Assembly: GCF_900090235.1 (NCBI RefSeq)
Contig: NZ_LT607750.1
Location: forward strand, 5,385,001-5,449,000
From: Micromonospora echinaurantiaca
Lineage (GTDB): Bacteria; Actinomycetota; Actinomycetes; Mycobacteriales; Micromonosporaceae
DNA length: 64,000 bases
Reading direction: 5' to 3'
A program made the position numbers and the translations under genes. Shown piece by piece: positions 52,573 to 62,409 of the stretch (position 1 is its first letter; every line of letters starts with the position of its first letter). The notes beneath the pieces are model-generated. The model did not search any database, was not told where the DNA came from, and saw nothing but the letters and a program-made list of their open reading frames with translations.

Positions 52573-53782
52573 CCGCGAAGACCACCTGATAGCCGCTGGC
52601 CCGCAGCGCGCTGATCAGCGTGTCGGAGTGCTCCACCCCGCGGGTCTCCACCGACAACGCCACCTCCACCTCGCCCAGTCGCAGGTGCGGGTTGACCCGC
52701 TGGTGCTCCACGTCCACCACGTTCGCCCGGTGCTCGGCGATCTCGCCGAGCAGCGAGGCGAGCTGGCCAGGACGGTCCGAGCAGCGCACGGTGAACCGCA
52801 GATAGCGGCCGGCGGCGGCTAGGCCGTGCTCGATCACCCGCAGCATCAGCAGCGGGTCGATGTTGCCACCGGAGAGCACCGCGACCACCGGCGCCTCGAC
52901 CTCCACCACGCCGGCCAGCAGGGCGGCCACCCCGACCGCGCCGGCCGGCTCCACCACCTGCTTGCCCCGTTCCAGCAGCATCAGCAGCGCCCGGGAGATG
53001 TCCTCCTCGGAGACGGTCACCACCTCGTCGACCAGCTTGCGGACGTGGGTGAAGGTGATCTCGCCCGGCCGGCCGACGGCGATGCCGTCGGCGATGGTGG
53101 CGAACGCGGGCAGGCGTACCGGCTCACCGGCGGCGAGCGAGGGCGGGAAGGCCGCCGCACCGGCCGCCTGCACCCCGATCACCCGGACGTCCGGGCGCAG
53201 CGCCTTGGCGGCGACCGCCATTCCGGAGATCAACCCGCCGCCACCGACCCCGGTGACGATCGTCCTGACGTCCGGGCACTGCTCCAGGATCTCCAGCGCC
53301 ACGGTGCCCTGGCCGGCGATCACGTCCCGGTGGTCGAACGGGTGGATCAGCACCGCGCCGGTGCGCTCGGCGAAGGTCTGCGCCGCGACCAGCGACTCGT
53401 CGACGTTGGTGCCGACCAACTCGACCTGCGCGCCGTACCCCTTGGTGGCGGCCACCTTCGGCAGCGGCGCGTTCACCGGCATGAAGACCGTGGCGTGCGT
53501 GCCGACCAGGCCGGCGGCGAGCGCGACCCCCTGGGCGTGGTTGCCGGCGCTCGCCGCGACCACGCCGCGGGACCGTTCCTCCTCCGACAGCCGGCAGATC
53601 CGCACGTACGCGCCGCGCACCTTGTACGAGCCGGCCCGCTGGAGGTTCTCGCACTTGAGCCACGCCGGCCCGCCGAGCGCCGCGCTCAGCGGGCGGGAGG
53701 GCTCCAGCGGGGTGGTGCGGGTGACGCCGGCGAGCAACTCCCGCGCGGCCCGTACGTCGGCGAGGCCGACCAGTTCCGTCAT
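52562..53782 (-). CDS. ilvA: Threonine ammonia-lyase with C-terminal ACT domain
   Basis: 406 residues. The PLP lysine is in RAGSYKVRGAY, the phosphate-binding loop in GVGGGGLISGM, and the pocket segment in ASAGNHAQGVALAA. The last ~75 residues form an ACT domain (RFTVRCSDRPGQLASLLG, EHQRVNPHLRLGEVEVAL). Converts threonine to 2-oxobutanoate; the single ACT domain is typical of the catabolic/serine-threonine dehydratase subtype, so it may not be feedback-controlled by isoleucine. ATG at 53780-53782. Confidence 0.92.
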   Translation of the reverse strand: MTELVGLADVRAARELLAGVTRTTPLEPSRPLSAALGGPAWLKCENLQRAGSYKVRGAYVRICRLSEEERSRGVVAASAGNHAQGVALAAGLVGTHATVFMPVNAPLPKVAATKGYGAQVELVGTNVDESLVAAQTFAERTGAVLIHPFDHRDVIAGQGTVALEILEQCPDVRTIVTGVGGGGLISGMAVAAKALRPDVRVIGVQAAGAAAFPPSLAAGEPVRLPAFATIADGIAVGRPGEITFTHVRKLVDEVVTVSEEDISRALLMLLERGKQVVEPAGAVGVAALLAGVVEVEAPVVAVLSGGNIDPLLMLRVIEHGLAAAGRYLRFTVRCSDRPGQLASLLGEIAEHRANVVDVEHQRVNPHLRLGEVEVALSVETRGVEHSDTLISALRASGYQVVFAAEA

Positions 53783-53921
53783 GCCCCGATCGTGCCACCC
53801 GCCGATGACGGACCGGCGGCGACGCCCCCGCCTCGCCACGTCTGAACGGTCGGTCCCGGGTCGCCCACGGAACGCACCGACCGCCCCGGTCAGGCAGGGC
53901 GGGAAGCGCCGGCGCGGCGGG

Positions 53922-55313
53922 TCAGACGGGGGCGGGGATCCGCGGGTAGCCCGGGGCGTGCCGGGACCAGGGGGCCTGCATCTCGAACTGGCCGGCCACG
54001 CCGAGCAGCAGCAGCTCCGAACCGGGCGGGCCGACCAGTTGCACCGCCACCGGCAGCCCGTCCGGGCGACGGCCGACCGGCACCACCAGCGCGGGCAGGC
54101 CGGCGACGTTCCACGGCGCGGCGTACGGGGCGTAGCGGATGTTCGCCACCATGTTGGCCCGCCAGGACCGGCCGGACCAGTGCGCGGCCTCCGGCGGCGG
54201 GCCGGCCAGCGCCGGGGTGAGCAGCAGGTCGACCGAGTGGTCGGAGAAGAAGCCGATGGACCGCTCCCGCCAGGCGGCCCGGTCGGCCTCCCGCACGTAC
54301 CCGCGCCGCTGCGCCCAGTCACCGAGGGCGACGTGCCGGCGGCTGCGCGGTTGCAGGCTGCGCCGGTCCAGCCCGGCGGCGCGGGCGTCGGCGGCGGCCG
54401 CGGCGAACCAGGTGGCGATCCCCTGCAGGCCGAGCCGGGTCGGGTAGACCGGGTCGGCGGGGACGGTGTCGTGCCCGGCGGCGGCGAGCAGCCGGCCGGC
54501 GGCCGCGACCGCGTCCCGGTTCGGCTGGTCGGGGCGGACGCCGCGGACCGGTGAGCGGAGCGAGACGCCGACCCGCAGCCGCTGCGGCGGGACCAGCTTC
54601 TCCGGCCGGCGACCGGCCAGCACCGAGAAACCGACCGCCGCGTCGGCGACCGTGGTGGTCAGCATGCCGTGCTCGGTGAGGCCGAACCAGTCCTCCGCGC
54701 CGAGCTGGCAGGGCACCACGCCCCGGCCGGGCTTGAGCCCAACCAGGCCGCAGCAGGCGGCCGGGATGCGGATCGAGCCGAGGCCGTCGTTGCCGTGCGC
54801 GATCGGCACCAGGCCGGCGGCGACCGCGGCGGCCGCTCCGCCGGAGGACCCGCCGGGGGTGCGGCCGGTGTCCCAGGGATTGCGGGTCACCGCCGTCTCG
54901 TCGTCGGTCAGGCCCCAGAGGCCGAGTTCCGGCATCCGGGTCACCCCGAGGATCACCGCGCCGGCCCCGCGCAGCCGGCGGACCACCTCGTGGTCGGCCT
55001 CCGCCACGCCGGTACGCACCGCGGCCGACCCGTTCCAGGTGGGCAGCCCGGCGACCGGGGTGTTCTCCTTGACCGCCACCGGCACCCCGGCCAGCGGCAG
55101 GTTGGCCAGGTCCTCCTGCTCGTCGACCTTCTCCGCCTCGGTGATCGCCTCCCCGCCGCGCACGGTACGGAACGCGGCGAGGTCGGCGTCGGCGCGGGCG
55201 ATGTGGTCGAGGTGGTCGGCGACGACCTGGGTGGCGGAGACGTCGCCCCGGCGTACGCCGCGGGCGATCTGCTTGGCGGTCGCCCCCACCCAGGTCGGCA
55301 TGATGTCCTGCAC
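53922..55313 (-). CDS. Amidase signature family protein
   Basis: 463 residues. The Ser-cisSer-Lys triad is visible: Lys in PVAVKENTPVAG, Ser in GGSSGGAAAAVAAG, and the nucleophile Ser in GNDGLGSIRIPA. The usual GTDTGGSIR is altered to GNDGLGSIR, an unusual variant of the oxyanion-hole region that still keeps the serine. It hydrolyses an amide, substrate unknown. GTG at 55313 has GGGAGG six bases upstream. It lies 22 bases after the metB gene on the same strand. Confidence 0.88.
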   Translation of the reverse strand: MQDIMPTWVGATAKQIARGVRRGDVSATQVVADHLDHIARADADLAAFRTVRGGEAITEAEKVDEQEDLANLPLAGVPVAVKENTPVAGLPTWNGSAAVRTGVAEADHEVVRRLRGAGAVILGVTRMPELGLWGLTDDETAVTRNPWDTGRTPGGSSGGAAAAVAAGLVPIAHGNDGLGSIRIPAACCGLVGLKPGRGVVPCQLGAEDWFGLTEHGMLTTTVADAAVGFSVLAGRRPEKLVPPQRLRVGVSLRSPVRGVRPDQPNRDAVAAAGRLLAAAGHDTVPADPVYPTRLGLQGIATWFAAAAADARAAGLDRRSLQPRSRRHVALGDWAQRRGYVREADRAAWRERSIGFFSDHSVDLLLTPALAGPPPEAAHWSGRSWRANMVANIRYAPYAAPWNVAGLPALVVPVGRRPDGLPVAVQLVGPPGSELLLLGVAGQFEMQAPWSRHAPGYPRIPAPV

Positions 55314-55335
55314 GGCCACCCTCCCCAGCCAGCGG

Positions 55336-56478
55336 TCAGCCCAGCGCCTGCTCCAGATCGGCGAGCAGGTCGTCGACCGTCTCGATGCCGACAGACAGTC
55401 GCACGAGATCGCCGGGAACTTCAAGCGGCGAGCCGGCAGCACTTGCGTGTGTCATCCGGCCCGGGTGCTCGATCAGGGATTCCACCCCGCCGAGCGACTC
55501 GGCGAGCACGAAGAGCTTCGCCCGGTTGCAGATCTCCACCGCGTGGTCCTCGCCGCCGGCCGCGCGGAACGAGATCATGCCGCCGAACCGGCGCATCTGC
55601 TTGGCGGCCACCTCGTGCCCGGGGTGCGCGGGCAGGCCCGGGTAGATGACCTCGGCCACCTTGGCGTGCCCGTCCAGGTACGCGGCGATCCGCTCGGCGT
55701 TGTCGCAGTGCCGGTCCATCCGTACGCCCAGGGTCTTGATCCCGCGCAGGGTGAGCCAGGCGTCGAACGGGCCGTTGATCGCGCCCATCGCGTTCTGGTG
55801 GTAGCGCAGTTCCTCGCCCAGCCCGGCGTCGGCCGCGATCAGCGCCCCACCGACCACGTCGGAGTGACCGCCGATGTACTTGGTGGTGGAGTGCACCACC
55901 ACGTCGGCGCCGTGCGCGATCGGCTGCTGCAGGTACGGCGAGGCGAAGGTGTTGTCGACCACCAGCAGGGCACCCGCGTCGTGCGCGACGGCGGCCAGCG
56001 CGGCCAGGTCGGCGATGCCGAGCAGCGGGTTGGTCGGCGTCTCCACCCAGACGATCTTCGTGCTGCCGGGGCGGATGGCGGCCCGGATCGCGTCCGGGTC
56101 GGAGACCTTGGCCGGGGTGAAGTCCAGGCCCCACCGCTCGGCGACCCGGGCGAAGAGGCGGTACGTGCCGCCGTACGCGTCGTCCGGGATCACCACGTGG
56201 TCACCCGGCTTGCAGACGGTGCGCAGCAGGGTGTCCTCGGCGGCCAGGCCGCTGGCGAAGGCGAGCCCGACCGGGCCGCCCTCCAGCGCCGCGAGGCACT
56301 CCTGGAGCGCGTCGCGGGTCGGGTTGCCGGAGCGGCTGTACTCGTAGCCCTGGCGGGGCGCGCCGACGGCGTCCTGGGCGTAGGTGCTGGTCTGGTAGAT
56401 CGGTGGGATCACCGCGCCGGTGCGGGCCTCGGGGTCCTGACCGGCGTGGATGGCGAGCGTCTCGAAGCCGTGACTCAT
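55336..56478 (-). CDS. metB: Cystathionine gamma-synthase
   Basis: 380 residues, Cys/Met-metabolism PLP family. IHAGQDPEARTGAVIPPIY opens the family, YSRSGNPTRDALQ and FASGLAAEDTLL follow, and the PLP lysine is in HSTTKYIGGHSDVVGG. It condenses O-succinyl- or O-acetylhomoserine with cysteine; gamma-lyase activity cannot be excluded. ATG at 56478. Part of the same cluster as mca, greA and ilvA in actinobacteria; the divergent HIT gene starts 123 bases away. Confidence 0.93.
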   Translation of the reverse strand: MSHGFETLAIHAGQDPEARTGAVIPPIYQTSTYAQDAVGAPRQGYEYSRSGNPTRDALQECLAALEGGPVGLAFASGLAAEDTLLRTVCKPGDHVVIPDDAYGGTYRLFARVAERWGLDFTPAKVSDPDAIRAAIRPGSTKIVWVETPTNPLLGIADLAALAAVAHDAGALLVVDNTFASPYLQQPIAHGADVVVHSTTKYIGGHSDVVGGALIAADAGLGEELRYHQNAMGAINGPFDAWLTLRGIKTLGVRMDRHCDNAERIAAYLDGHAKVAEVIYPGLPAHPGHEVAAKQMRRFGGMISFRAAGGEDHAVEICNRAKLFVLAESLGGVESLIEHPGRMTHASAAGSPLEVPGDLVRLSVGIETVDDLLADLEQALG

Positions 56479-56601
56479 TCCCGGAACGTTAGTCGTCCAG
56501 CCCGTCCCAGCCCATGGAACCCACCCCGCGTCATGCTGCGGCCTGAGCCCCTCTGCCTGCGGCGTTGGGCGGGGCTGGGCCCGCGGCCCTAGCCTGTGGC
56601 G

Positions 56602-57021
56602 ATGGCGGGGTGCGTGTTCTGCGGAATCGTGGCAGGCGAGGTGCCGGCGTTCCGGGTCACCGACGAGCCGGACGGCGTGGCGTTCCTGGACACCCGGCCG
56701 GTGTTCAAGGGGCACGTGCTCGTCGTGCCCCGCACGCACCTGGTGACGCTGGGGGACCTGCCGCCGGAGTCGCTGTCCGGATACTTCGGGCTGGTCCGGC
56801 GGCTCGCCATCGCGGTCGAGGCCGGCTTGGCTGCCGGCGGCACCTTCGTGGCGATGAACAACAAGGTCTCCCAGTCCGTGCCGCACCTGCACACCCACGT
56901 GGTGCCCCGGACCAAGGGCGACGGCCTGCGCGGCTTCTTCTGGCCCCGCACCCGTTACGCCGACGACGCCGAGGCGACCGGCTACGCGGAGCGGATCGAA
57001 GCCGCGCTTCCGGCTGGCTGA
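56602..57021 (+). CDS. HIT family hydrolase
   Basis: 139 residues from ATG 56602 (a GTG two codons earlier is possible). The HIT triad is H95-L-H97-T-H99 in PHLHTHVVPR, with C4 and C7 near the start as a possible zinc site. Probably hydrolyses adenylated or dinucleoside polyphosphate substrates. The 218-base gap to the next gene contains no gene but is relatively AT-rich near 57100-57170. Confidence 0.92.
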   Translation: MAGCVFCGIVAGEVPAFRVTDEPDGVAFLDTRPVFKGHVLVVPRTHLVTLGDLPPESLSGYFGLVRRLAIAVEAGLAAGGTFVAMNNKVSQSVPHLHTHVVPRTKGDGLRGFFWPRTRYADDAEATGYAERIEAALPAG

Positions 57022-57239
57022 GAGACACCGGCATTCCGCTCGCCCAGAACAGAAATCGCGCAGCGAGGATCGGCGCGCTACGCAATTGGCAGACATTCGC
57101 GGTAAGAATTCACAATGAAGCGGATGTTAAATTGTCGGGCTGGCGACTCTTACAATGACCGATACCGATCTGATGGAAAGGTGCGTTCTGCCTGGGCGGG
57201 GCATCGGGCCCTGCCCACACCCGTTGTGAGGGAGTGCAG

Positions 57240-58844
57240 ATGGCACGACGAACGACAGTGGGCGCCGTCGCGTTGGCGACCGTGGCCGCGCTGCTGCCGC
57301 TGACACCGGCCACCGGTGCGAGCGCAGCACCGGTGGTCGAGAGTGCACCCGCCGAGGCGGCTGCCCGGACGGCGACCGCCACCGTCCGGCCGGAGGGGCC
57401 GCTGCGGCGCTCGACGGCCACCGCCAAGCAGATGGCGGACCTGGACCAGCGGCACCGCGAACTGCGGGAACGGATCGCCTCGACCCAGCCCGGGACGGCC
57501 GCGGGTCAGCGCACCCTCGACCGGCCCCGGCAGGTCCCGCAGACCGAGGCGGGCGGGGAGGTGACCGCCCAGTCACTGCTGATCCGGCGCAACAACGCCA
57601 ACACGCGTGCGTCGGCGGTGAGCAACACGCTGGGCGAGACCGCAGCGGCCAACGAAGGCTCCTCGGTCTTCTACACCGGAAACACGTACGCGTCGTATTC
57701 CACCAACGACGGCGTCACCTGGACCGGGGTCGGCCTGCCGGCCGGGCCGGCCGACGCCCCCAACGCCTGCTGCGACCAGGACGTCGTCCGCGCGCACAAC
57801 ACCGACCGCATCTTCAGCATCCTGCTCTACACGAATGCGGCGCTGAACAATGGCGGTGTCCGGATCTTCGTCCGTGACAATCCCGCCAGCGCACCTTTGT
57901 GCACCTACTACATCGATCCGGGCGGCGCCGCCAACGATGTACTGCCGGACTATCCGCACATCGGCCTCAGCGCCAATGCCCTCTATCTGACCGTGCAGAA
58001 CCAGCGCGCCGGTTCCTGGATCGGTTCACAGATCATCCGGTTCAATCTGGCGCAGATGTCGGCTTGCACCACCGCCACCACCCACACCCTGACCCATGTC
58101 GGGTCGGTCGGCCAGCGGGTCTTCACCCCCGTCGAAGGTGCGCAGGGCTCGACCACCATGTACTTCGGGGCGATGGAGAACTCCAACTCGTTCCGCATCT
58201 TCAGCTGGGCAGAGTCGAGCACATCGGTTCCGCAGACCGTACGCACCATCAGCTCGTCCAACTTCAGCAACCCCGACTGCCGGGGCGGTACCGGCAACTT
58301 CGACTTCATCGAGCGGGCCACGTCCTGGACGGCGGCCGGATTCCGGATGCGCGGGGCACTCCACGGCAGCCGGGTCACCTGGTACTGGCACTCCGCGCCG
58401 ACCGGCGGCATCACGCAGGGGCACGTCCGGGCGGCGTCGTTCCGCACCTCCGACCTGACGCTGGTGGAGGAGCCGCACATCTGGAACGCCGGGCACTGCT
58501 TCGGCTACCCGGTGGTGAGCGGCAACGTCTTCGGTGACCTAGGGATCTCCATCGCCGCAGGTGGTGCCGCCGGTGGTGGGGGCGCGGCGGCGCAGGGCTA
58601 CGTGGGGGTGGACGACACCCCGGGTAACCCGATCGCCTTCGGCACCGTGATCCTGACCGCCTCCGGCACGCACAACCGCACCGACGGTCGGTACGGCGAC
58701 TACTTCACGGTCCGCACCAACGCGAAGTGCCAGCAGACCTGGGTCGGCACCAACTACGCGCTGTCCGGCGGCAACACGACGTCCGCCCACGTCAACGCGC
58801 GGTACGTCGAGTTCGGTAGCACCCTCGACTCGGGCTGCTTCTGA
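57240..58844 (+). CDS. Secreted protein with sialidase-like repeat pattern
   Basis: 534 residues with an N-terminal signal (RRTTVGAVALATVAALLPLT, cleavage near residue 31). The mature part is beta-rich with Asn/Gly/Ser-rich turns ([40 protein letters not shown]) reminiscent of six-bladed propellers; the ASYSTNDGVTWTG segment resembles an Asp-box (S-x-D-x-G-x-T-W) as in sialidases and related hydrolases. No catalytic assignment. ATG at 57240 follows GGGAG. Upstream 57100-57170 is unusually A+T-rich for this genome. Confidence 0.8.
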   Translation: MARRTTVGAVALATVAALLPLTPATGASAAPVVESAPAEAAARTATATVRPEGPLRRSTATAKQMADLDQRHRELRERIASTQPGTAAGQRTLDRPRQVPQTEAGGEVTAQSLLIRRNNANTRASAVSNTLGETAAANEGSSVFYTGNTYASYSTNDGVTWTGVGLPAGPADAPNACCDQDVVRAHNTDRIFSILLYTNAALNNGGVRIFVRDNPASAPLCTYYIDPGGAANDVLPDYPHIGLSANALYLTVQNQRAGSWIGSQIIRFNLAQMSACTTATTHTLTHVGSVGQRVFTPVEGAQGSTTMYFGAMENSNSFRIFSWAESSTSVPQTVRTISSSNFSNPDCRGGTGNFDFIERATSWTAAGFRMRGALHGSRVTWYWHSAPTGGITQGHVRAASFRTSDLTLVEEPHIWNAGHCFGYPVVSGNVFGDLGISIAAGGAAGGGGAAAQGYVGVDDTPGNPIAFGTVILTASGTHNRTDGRYGDYFTVRTNAKCQQTWVGTNYALSGGNTTSAHVNARYVEFGSTLDSGCF

Positions 58845-58856
58845 CCCTCGGGACCG

Positions 58857-58886
58857 GGTGGGTGGTCGGGCGACCGGTCACCCACC
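58857..58886. terminator. Hairpin between convergent genes
   Basis: GGTGGGTG (58857-58864) pairs with CACCCACC (58879-58886). The loop holds GGTCG/CGACC, which could extend the structure. It sits 13 bases past the secreted-protein stop, opposite the convergent lipoprotein gene. Confidence 0.5.
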
Positions 58887-58963
58887 GCCGTGCGTAGGCG
58901 CGTCCCTCGGCGCGGACCGCGTTCCGCTGCCCGACGCGCGGGTATGGCCTCGTCCCGGCGGTT

Positions 58964-59473
58964 TCAGCCGATCCGGAAGTCCGCCGAATGGACCCGCTCG
59001 GCCACGGTCCCCTCCGGCGTGGACGACCGGCGGAAGCCGAAGGTGATCCGGTAGGACCCGGCCGGCAGCGGCGTCGCCGAGAAGCTGCTGCCGGCCGTGT
59101 CGAGCCGGAGTTCGCGCCGTTCACCCGGTGCCCATACGACGACGCTGCTCGCCCGTTCGACGCCGCAGTTGTCGTAGCCGGTCCAGGTCCCGTCCTCGCG
59201 GCGTTCCAGCAGCACCGGGGAGCAGTCGGTCCTGAGGTCGTCGGCGAAGAGGGTCCGTCCGCTGTCGTTGGCCACCGTGAGCACGATGACCTCGCCCGCC
59301 CGATAGCGCTCGGCCGCGACGGTCACCGTGACCCCACCTGTGGTTGCGGTGGGGCCGGCCGTGGCCGGGGCGGCGTCGGGGGCCGACCGGGCGCAGCCGG
59401 CGAGCACGACGACGCCGAGGATCGCGACGGCGGGGAGGTACCCGCTCCATCTGCTCATAGCGGTCAGACGCAT
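58964..59473 (-). CDS. Lipoprotein of unknown function
   Basis: 169 residues from ATG 59471-59473 (GAGG five bases upstream); a longer frame adds about 32 unlikely residues. A hydrophobic signal ends in LAGC, so lipidation is expected. The mature domain is a beta-sandwich-like region with VTVAAERYRAGEVIVLTVAN, two cysteines (DLRTDCSPV and YDNCGVE), and GSYRITFGFRRS, reminiscent of immunoglobulin-like BsuPI/intracellular inhibitor domains. No firm family. Confidence 0.75.
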   Translation of the reverse strand: MRLTAMSRWSGYLPAVAILGVVVLAGCARSAPDAAPATAGPTATTGGVTVTVAAERYRAGEVIVLTVANDSGRTLFADDLRTDCSPVLLERREDGTWTGYDNCGVERASSVVVWAPGERRELRLDTAGSSFSATPLPAGSYRITFGFRRSSTPEGTVAERVHSADFRIG

Positions 59474-59810
59474 CGCCACCTCGAGCCGTTCCGGTCGGTC
59501 GGATGGCCGGCATCCGCCCGGATCTCGGGCGAGCGAGTTCAGCGCGCGTAGCGGGTGATCGCCGCCCACCTACCACCCCGTGCAGAAAGTAGTGACGCGA
59601 TCACCGACAAGGAGGCGACGCCACCCGCGCAACCTGCGACGTCGGGGCAGGTTCGATGCGTGGGACGCCCGGTCTGGTGCTGACTTGTCCGGTGAAGCTC
59701 CCGGGCCGCCCTGGATGTGACGTAACCGCGCCTGACAGCGGGTCGGACGGGTAAGGAATACGGGTTTGCCGGCGTTGCAGGCTGCGAAGGGTACGAGAGG
59801 AGTCCCCACC
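59474..59810. other. Intergenic region between lipoprotein and msrA
   Basis: 337 bases without a gene. It should hold promoters for the divergent lipoprotein and msrA genes. I see AGGAG before msrA at about 59800, but no confident promoter or other structured element. A moderate AT-rich patch near 59745-59770 is the most likely msrA promoter area. Confidence 0.4.
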
Positions 59811-60473
<663 letters not shown>

Positions 60474-60484
60474 ACGCATTGACG

Positions 60485-60519
60485 AAGAGGGCCCGCAGCC
60501 AGGTGCTGCGGGCCCTCTT
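60485..60519 (+). terminator. Rho-independent terminator after msrA
   Basis: AAGAGGGCCCGCAGC (60485-60499) pairs perfectly with 60505-60519 around CAGGT, and the right arm runs into TTTCCCC. It starts 12 bases after the msrA stop and is the clearest intrinsic terminator in the window. Confidence 0.9.
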
Positions 60520-60744
60520 TCCCCGTCCGGTCGCTCTGTGCCGGCAGGTCGGAGAGGTTGCCCCGGACTGGGCCGAGACCTTCCCGAAAGCGGCTTTCCT
60601 CGTATATAACGTGAAAGCGCTACACATATAACCACTACCCCCAATCGCGTCATAAACCTGGAAAACGTTCCGATTTGGCATGAACACTCCTAACGTTCCT
60701 CGTGGCTCGTCCTCCTGAGCCGACCACTGAAGGGAGTGAGGATC

Positions 60745-61422
60745 ATGTCGATGAGGTTTCTGACCAAGCTCGCCGGCGGGGTGGCGCTGGGGAGCGCTGC
60801 CCTGCTGCTCGGTGCGCCCGCGACCGCGTTCGCCGCGACCGACGACGGAGCGACCAAGGAGCCCAGGAGTTCCCACGAGGAGAAGTCGAAGAAGAAGTCG
60901 GACGGCGGGCACGATACGTACAACCTGCGCGACAAGGAGGGCAAGGAGCTCGTCTGCGCGGCCAACAAGCAGACGAACGAGCTGAACGTCTCCAACATCA
61001 TCAAGGGCAACACCATCACGGACAGCGTGATCGTCATCACGCAGAATGTCGCGAGCTCGCAGACGAACGAGAGTGGACCACGCACCATCGTCTGCATCCG
61101 CGACCTCGAGTTGGACGCGAAGGTGGAGGCGGATCTGCTCGGCGACCTCTTCAAGATGGTCGAGCGGTCCGGTATCGGCCGGGTCGCCTCGCCGGCGGGC
61201 CAGCGTGCCGGCAAGGCCACCGAGCCAACCGTCGCGTACGCGGGTCCGGAAGGTGCCTGGGTGTTCCCGGCGACGGGCAGCGTCGCGGCCGGTGACGGTG
61301 GCGCGTTCACCGACGCCAACACCGGTGCTCTGGTGACCACCGGTGCCGGCATGATGGGCGTCGCCGCGCTCGTTGGCATCGCTCTGCTGCGTCGGCGGTC
61401 CGCCAATGGCACCGTCGCCTAG
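60745..61422 (+). CDS. Secreted/wall-linked protein, paralogue of the 62410-62721 product
   Basis: 225 residues. Signal sequence (FLTKLAGGVALGSAALLLG) to about 30, then a Lys/Ser-rich spacer, a domain bounded by C71 and C117 containing KQTNELNVSN, NTITDSVIVITQNV and VCIRDLELD, then a Gly/Ala/Val-rich tail with FPATG at 174-178, DANTG at 190-194, one hydrophobic helix (195-215) and RRR. The tail looks like a C-terminal sorting signal for the sortase encoded next. AAGGGAG precedes the ATG at 60745. Family not recognised; described in the findings. The 271 bases upstream contain the msrA terminator and an AT-rich promoter-like stretch near 60600-60680. Confidence 0.8.
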   Translation: MSMRFLTKLAGGVALGSAALLLGAPATAFAATDDGATKEPRSSHEEKSKKKSDGGHDTYNLRDKEGKELVCAANKQTNELNVSNIIKGNTITDSVIVITQNVASSQTNESGPRTIVCIRDLELDAKVEADLLGDLFKMVERSGIGRVASPAGQRAGKATEPTVAYAGPEGAWVFPATGSVAAGDGGAFTDANTGALVTTGAGMMGVAALVGIALLRRRSANGTVA

Positions 61423-62209
61423 GTCGACCCCGAGCGTCAGCGGCCGCCACGGTTTCCCGTGGCGTGCCGCTGGCCTCGTTCTGGTGGTTCTTTTCACGCT
61501 CACCGGGGCAGGACTGATCGGGCTCGGGGTCACGGCTGCTGATCCGGTCCGGCCGCCACAGCCCGATCCCGCCGCCGCACCGGCGTTCCTCCTCCCACCG
61601 GTGGCGGAGGACGCCGCCGCACCGGCCCCGACCCCGAGCGCATCGCCGGCCGCCGGTCAGGCGCGCGGTGCTCGCGGCCGCGACGCCGGTCGTCAGTCCG
61701 GCGCGGCCCAGCCGTCGCCCTCACCGACGGCGGCCGGGATGCCGCGGTCGCAACCCACCCGCATCAAGATCCCGCGAATCGGCGTCGACGCACCGACGGC
61801 TCCGCTCGGGCTGGACCGGAACCAGCAGATCGCGGTCCCGCCGCCCCAGCAATCCAATACGGCCGGGTGGTACAAGCTGGGACCGAGCCCCGGTGAGGCC
61901 GGGACCGCGGTGGTGGTGGGCCACGTCGACTCCCGCGCGACCGGGAGGGCTGTCTTCTTCCGGCTGGGTGCGCTCAAGCGGGGAGACAGCATCGAGGTGC
62001 TCCGCAAGGACGGCAGGACAGCCCGATTCACCGTCGACGGAGTAGCCCGCTACCCGAAGAACAAGTTCCCGTCCGCGCTGGTCTACGGCCACACCGGCAA
62101 GGCGCAGCTCCGGTTGATCACCTGTGGTGGTGGCTACGACAAGGCGGCGAGGTCGTACAAGGACAACGTCGTGGTGTTCGCGAGCCTGGCTGCGGGGCGT
62201 GTCGCGTGA
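61406..62209 (+). CDS. Class F sortase
   Basis: 267 residues. An N-terminal membrane anchor (AAGLVLVVLFTLTGAGLIGL, about 18-37) is followed by a Pro/Ala-rich linker and the sortase domain: catalytic H173 in VVVGHVDSRATG and nucleophile C240 in LITCGGGYD. The Arg normally near 13 residues after the Cys is not obvious (ARSYKDNVVVFA). Sortases cleave a sorting motif and attach the protein to the wall or to another protein. It overlaps the preceding secreted-protein gene by 17 bases, so they are co-expressed. Confidence 0.9.
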   Translation: MAPSPRSTPSVSGRHGFPWRAAGLVLVVLFTLTGAGLIGLGVTAADPVRPPQPDPAAAPAFLLPPVAEDAAAPAPTPSASPAAGQARGARGRDAGRQSGAAQPSPSPTAAGMPRSQPTRIKIPRIGVDAPTAPLGLDRNQQIAVPPPQQSNTAGWYKLGPSPGEAGTAVVVGHVDSRATGRAVFFRLGALKRGDSIEVLRKDGRTARFTVDGVARYPKNKFPSALVYGHTGKAQLRLITCGGGYDKAARSYKDNVVVFASLAAGRVA

Positions 62210-62314
62210 GGCGGTGAATGGCGGGCGGCTTCACGTGCGGGCGGCGACGGCCAGCTCCGAAGCCGGGAAACCGAGGTGCGTGGTCCCGGCACCGCTGCAC
62301 CCGAGAAGGACGAG

Positions 62315-62353
62315 GCCAGCGGCCGCCACGGGGAGACCGTGACGGCCGCTGGC
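62315..62353. terminator. Bidirectional hairpin between sortase and convergent secreted-protein gene
   Basis: GCCAGCGGCCG (62315-62325) pairs with 62343-62353, with CACGG/CCGTG extending the stem inside. It lies 106 bases after the sortase stop and 57 bases past the stop of the convergent gene, and is the only strong structure in this 200-base gap. Confidence 0.7.
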
Positions 62354-62409
62354 ACTCCTGGTCGCCTCAGGCGGCCCAGCCCACCGGCCAGCCGACGCTG
62401 TCGAGCAGA

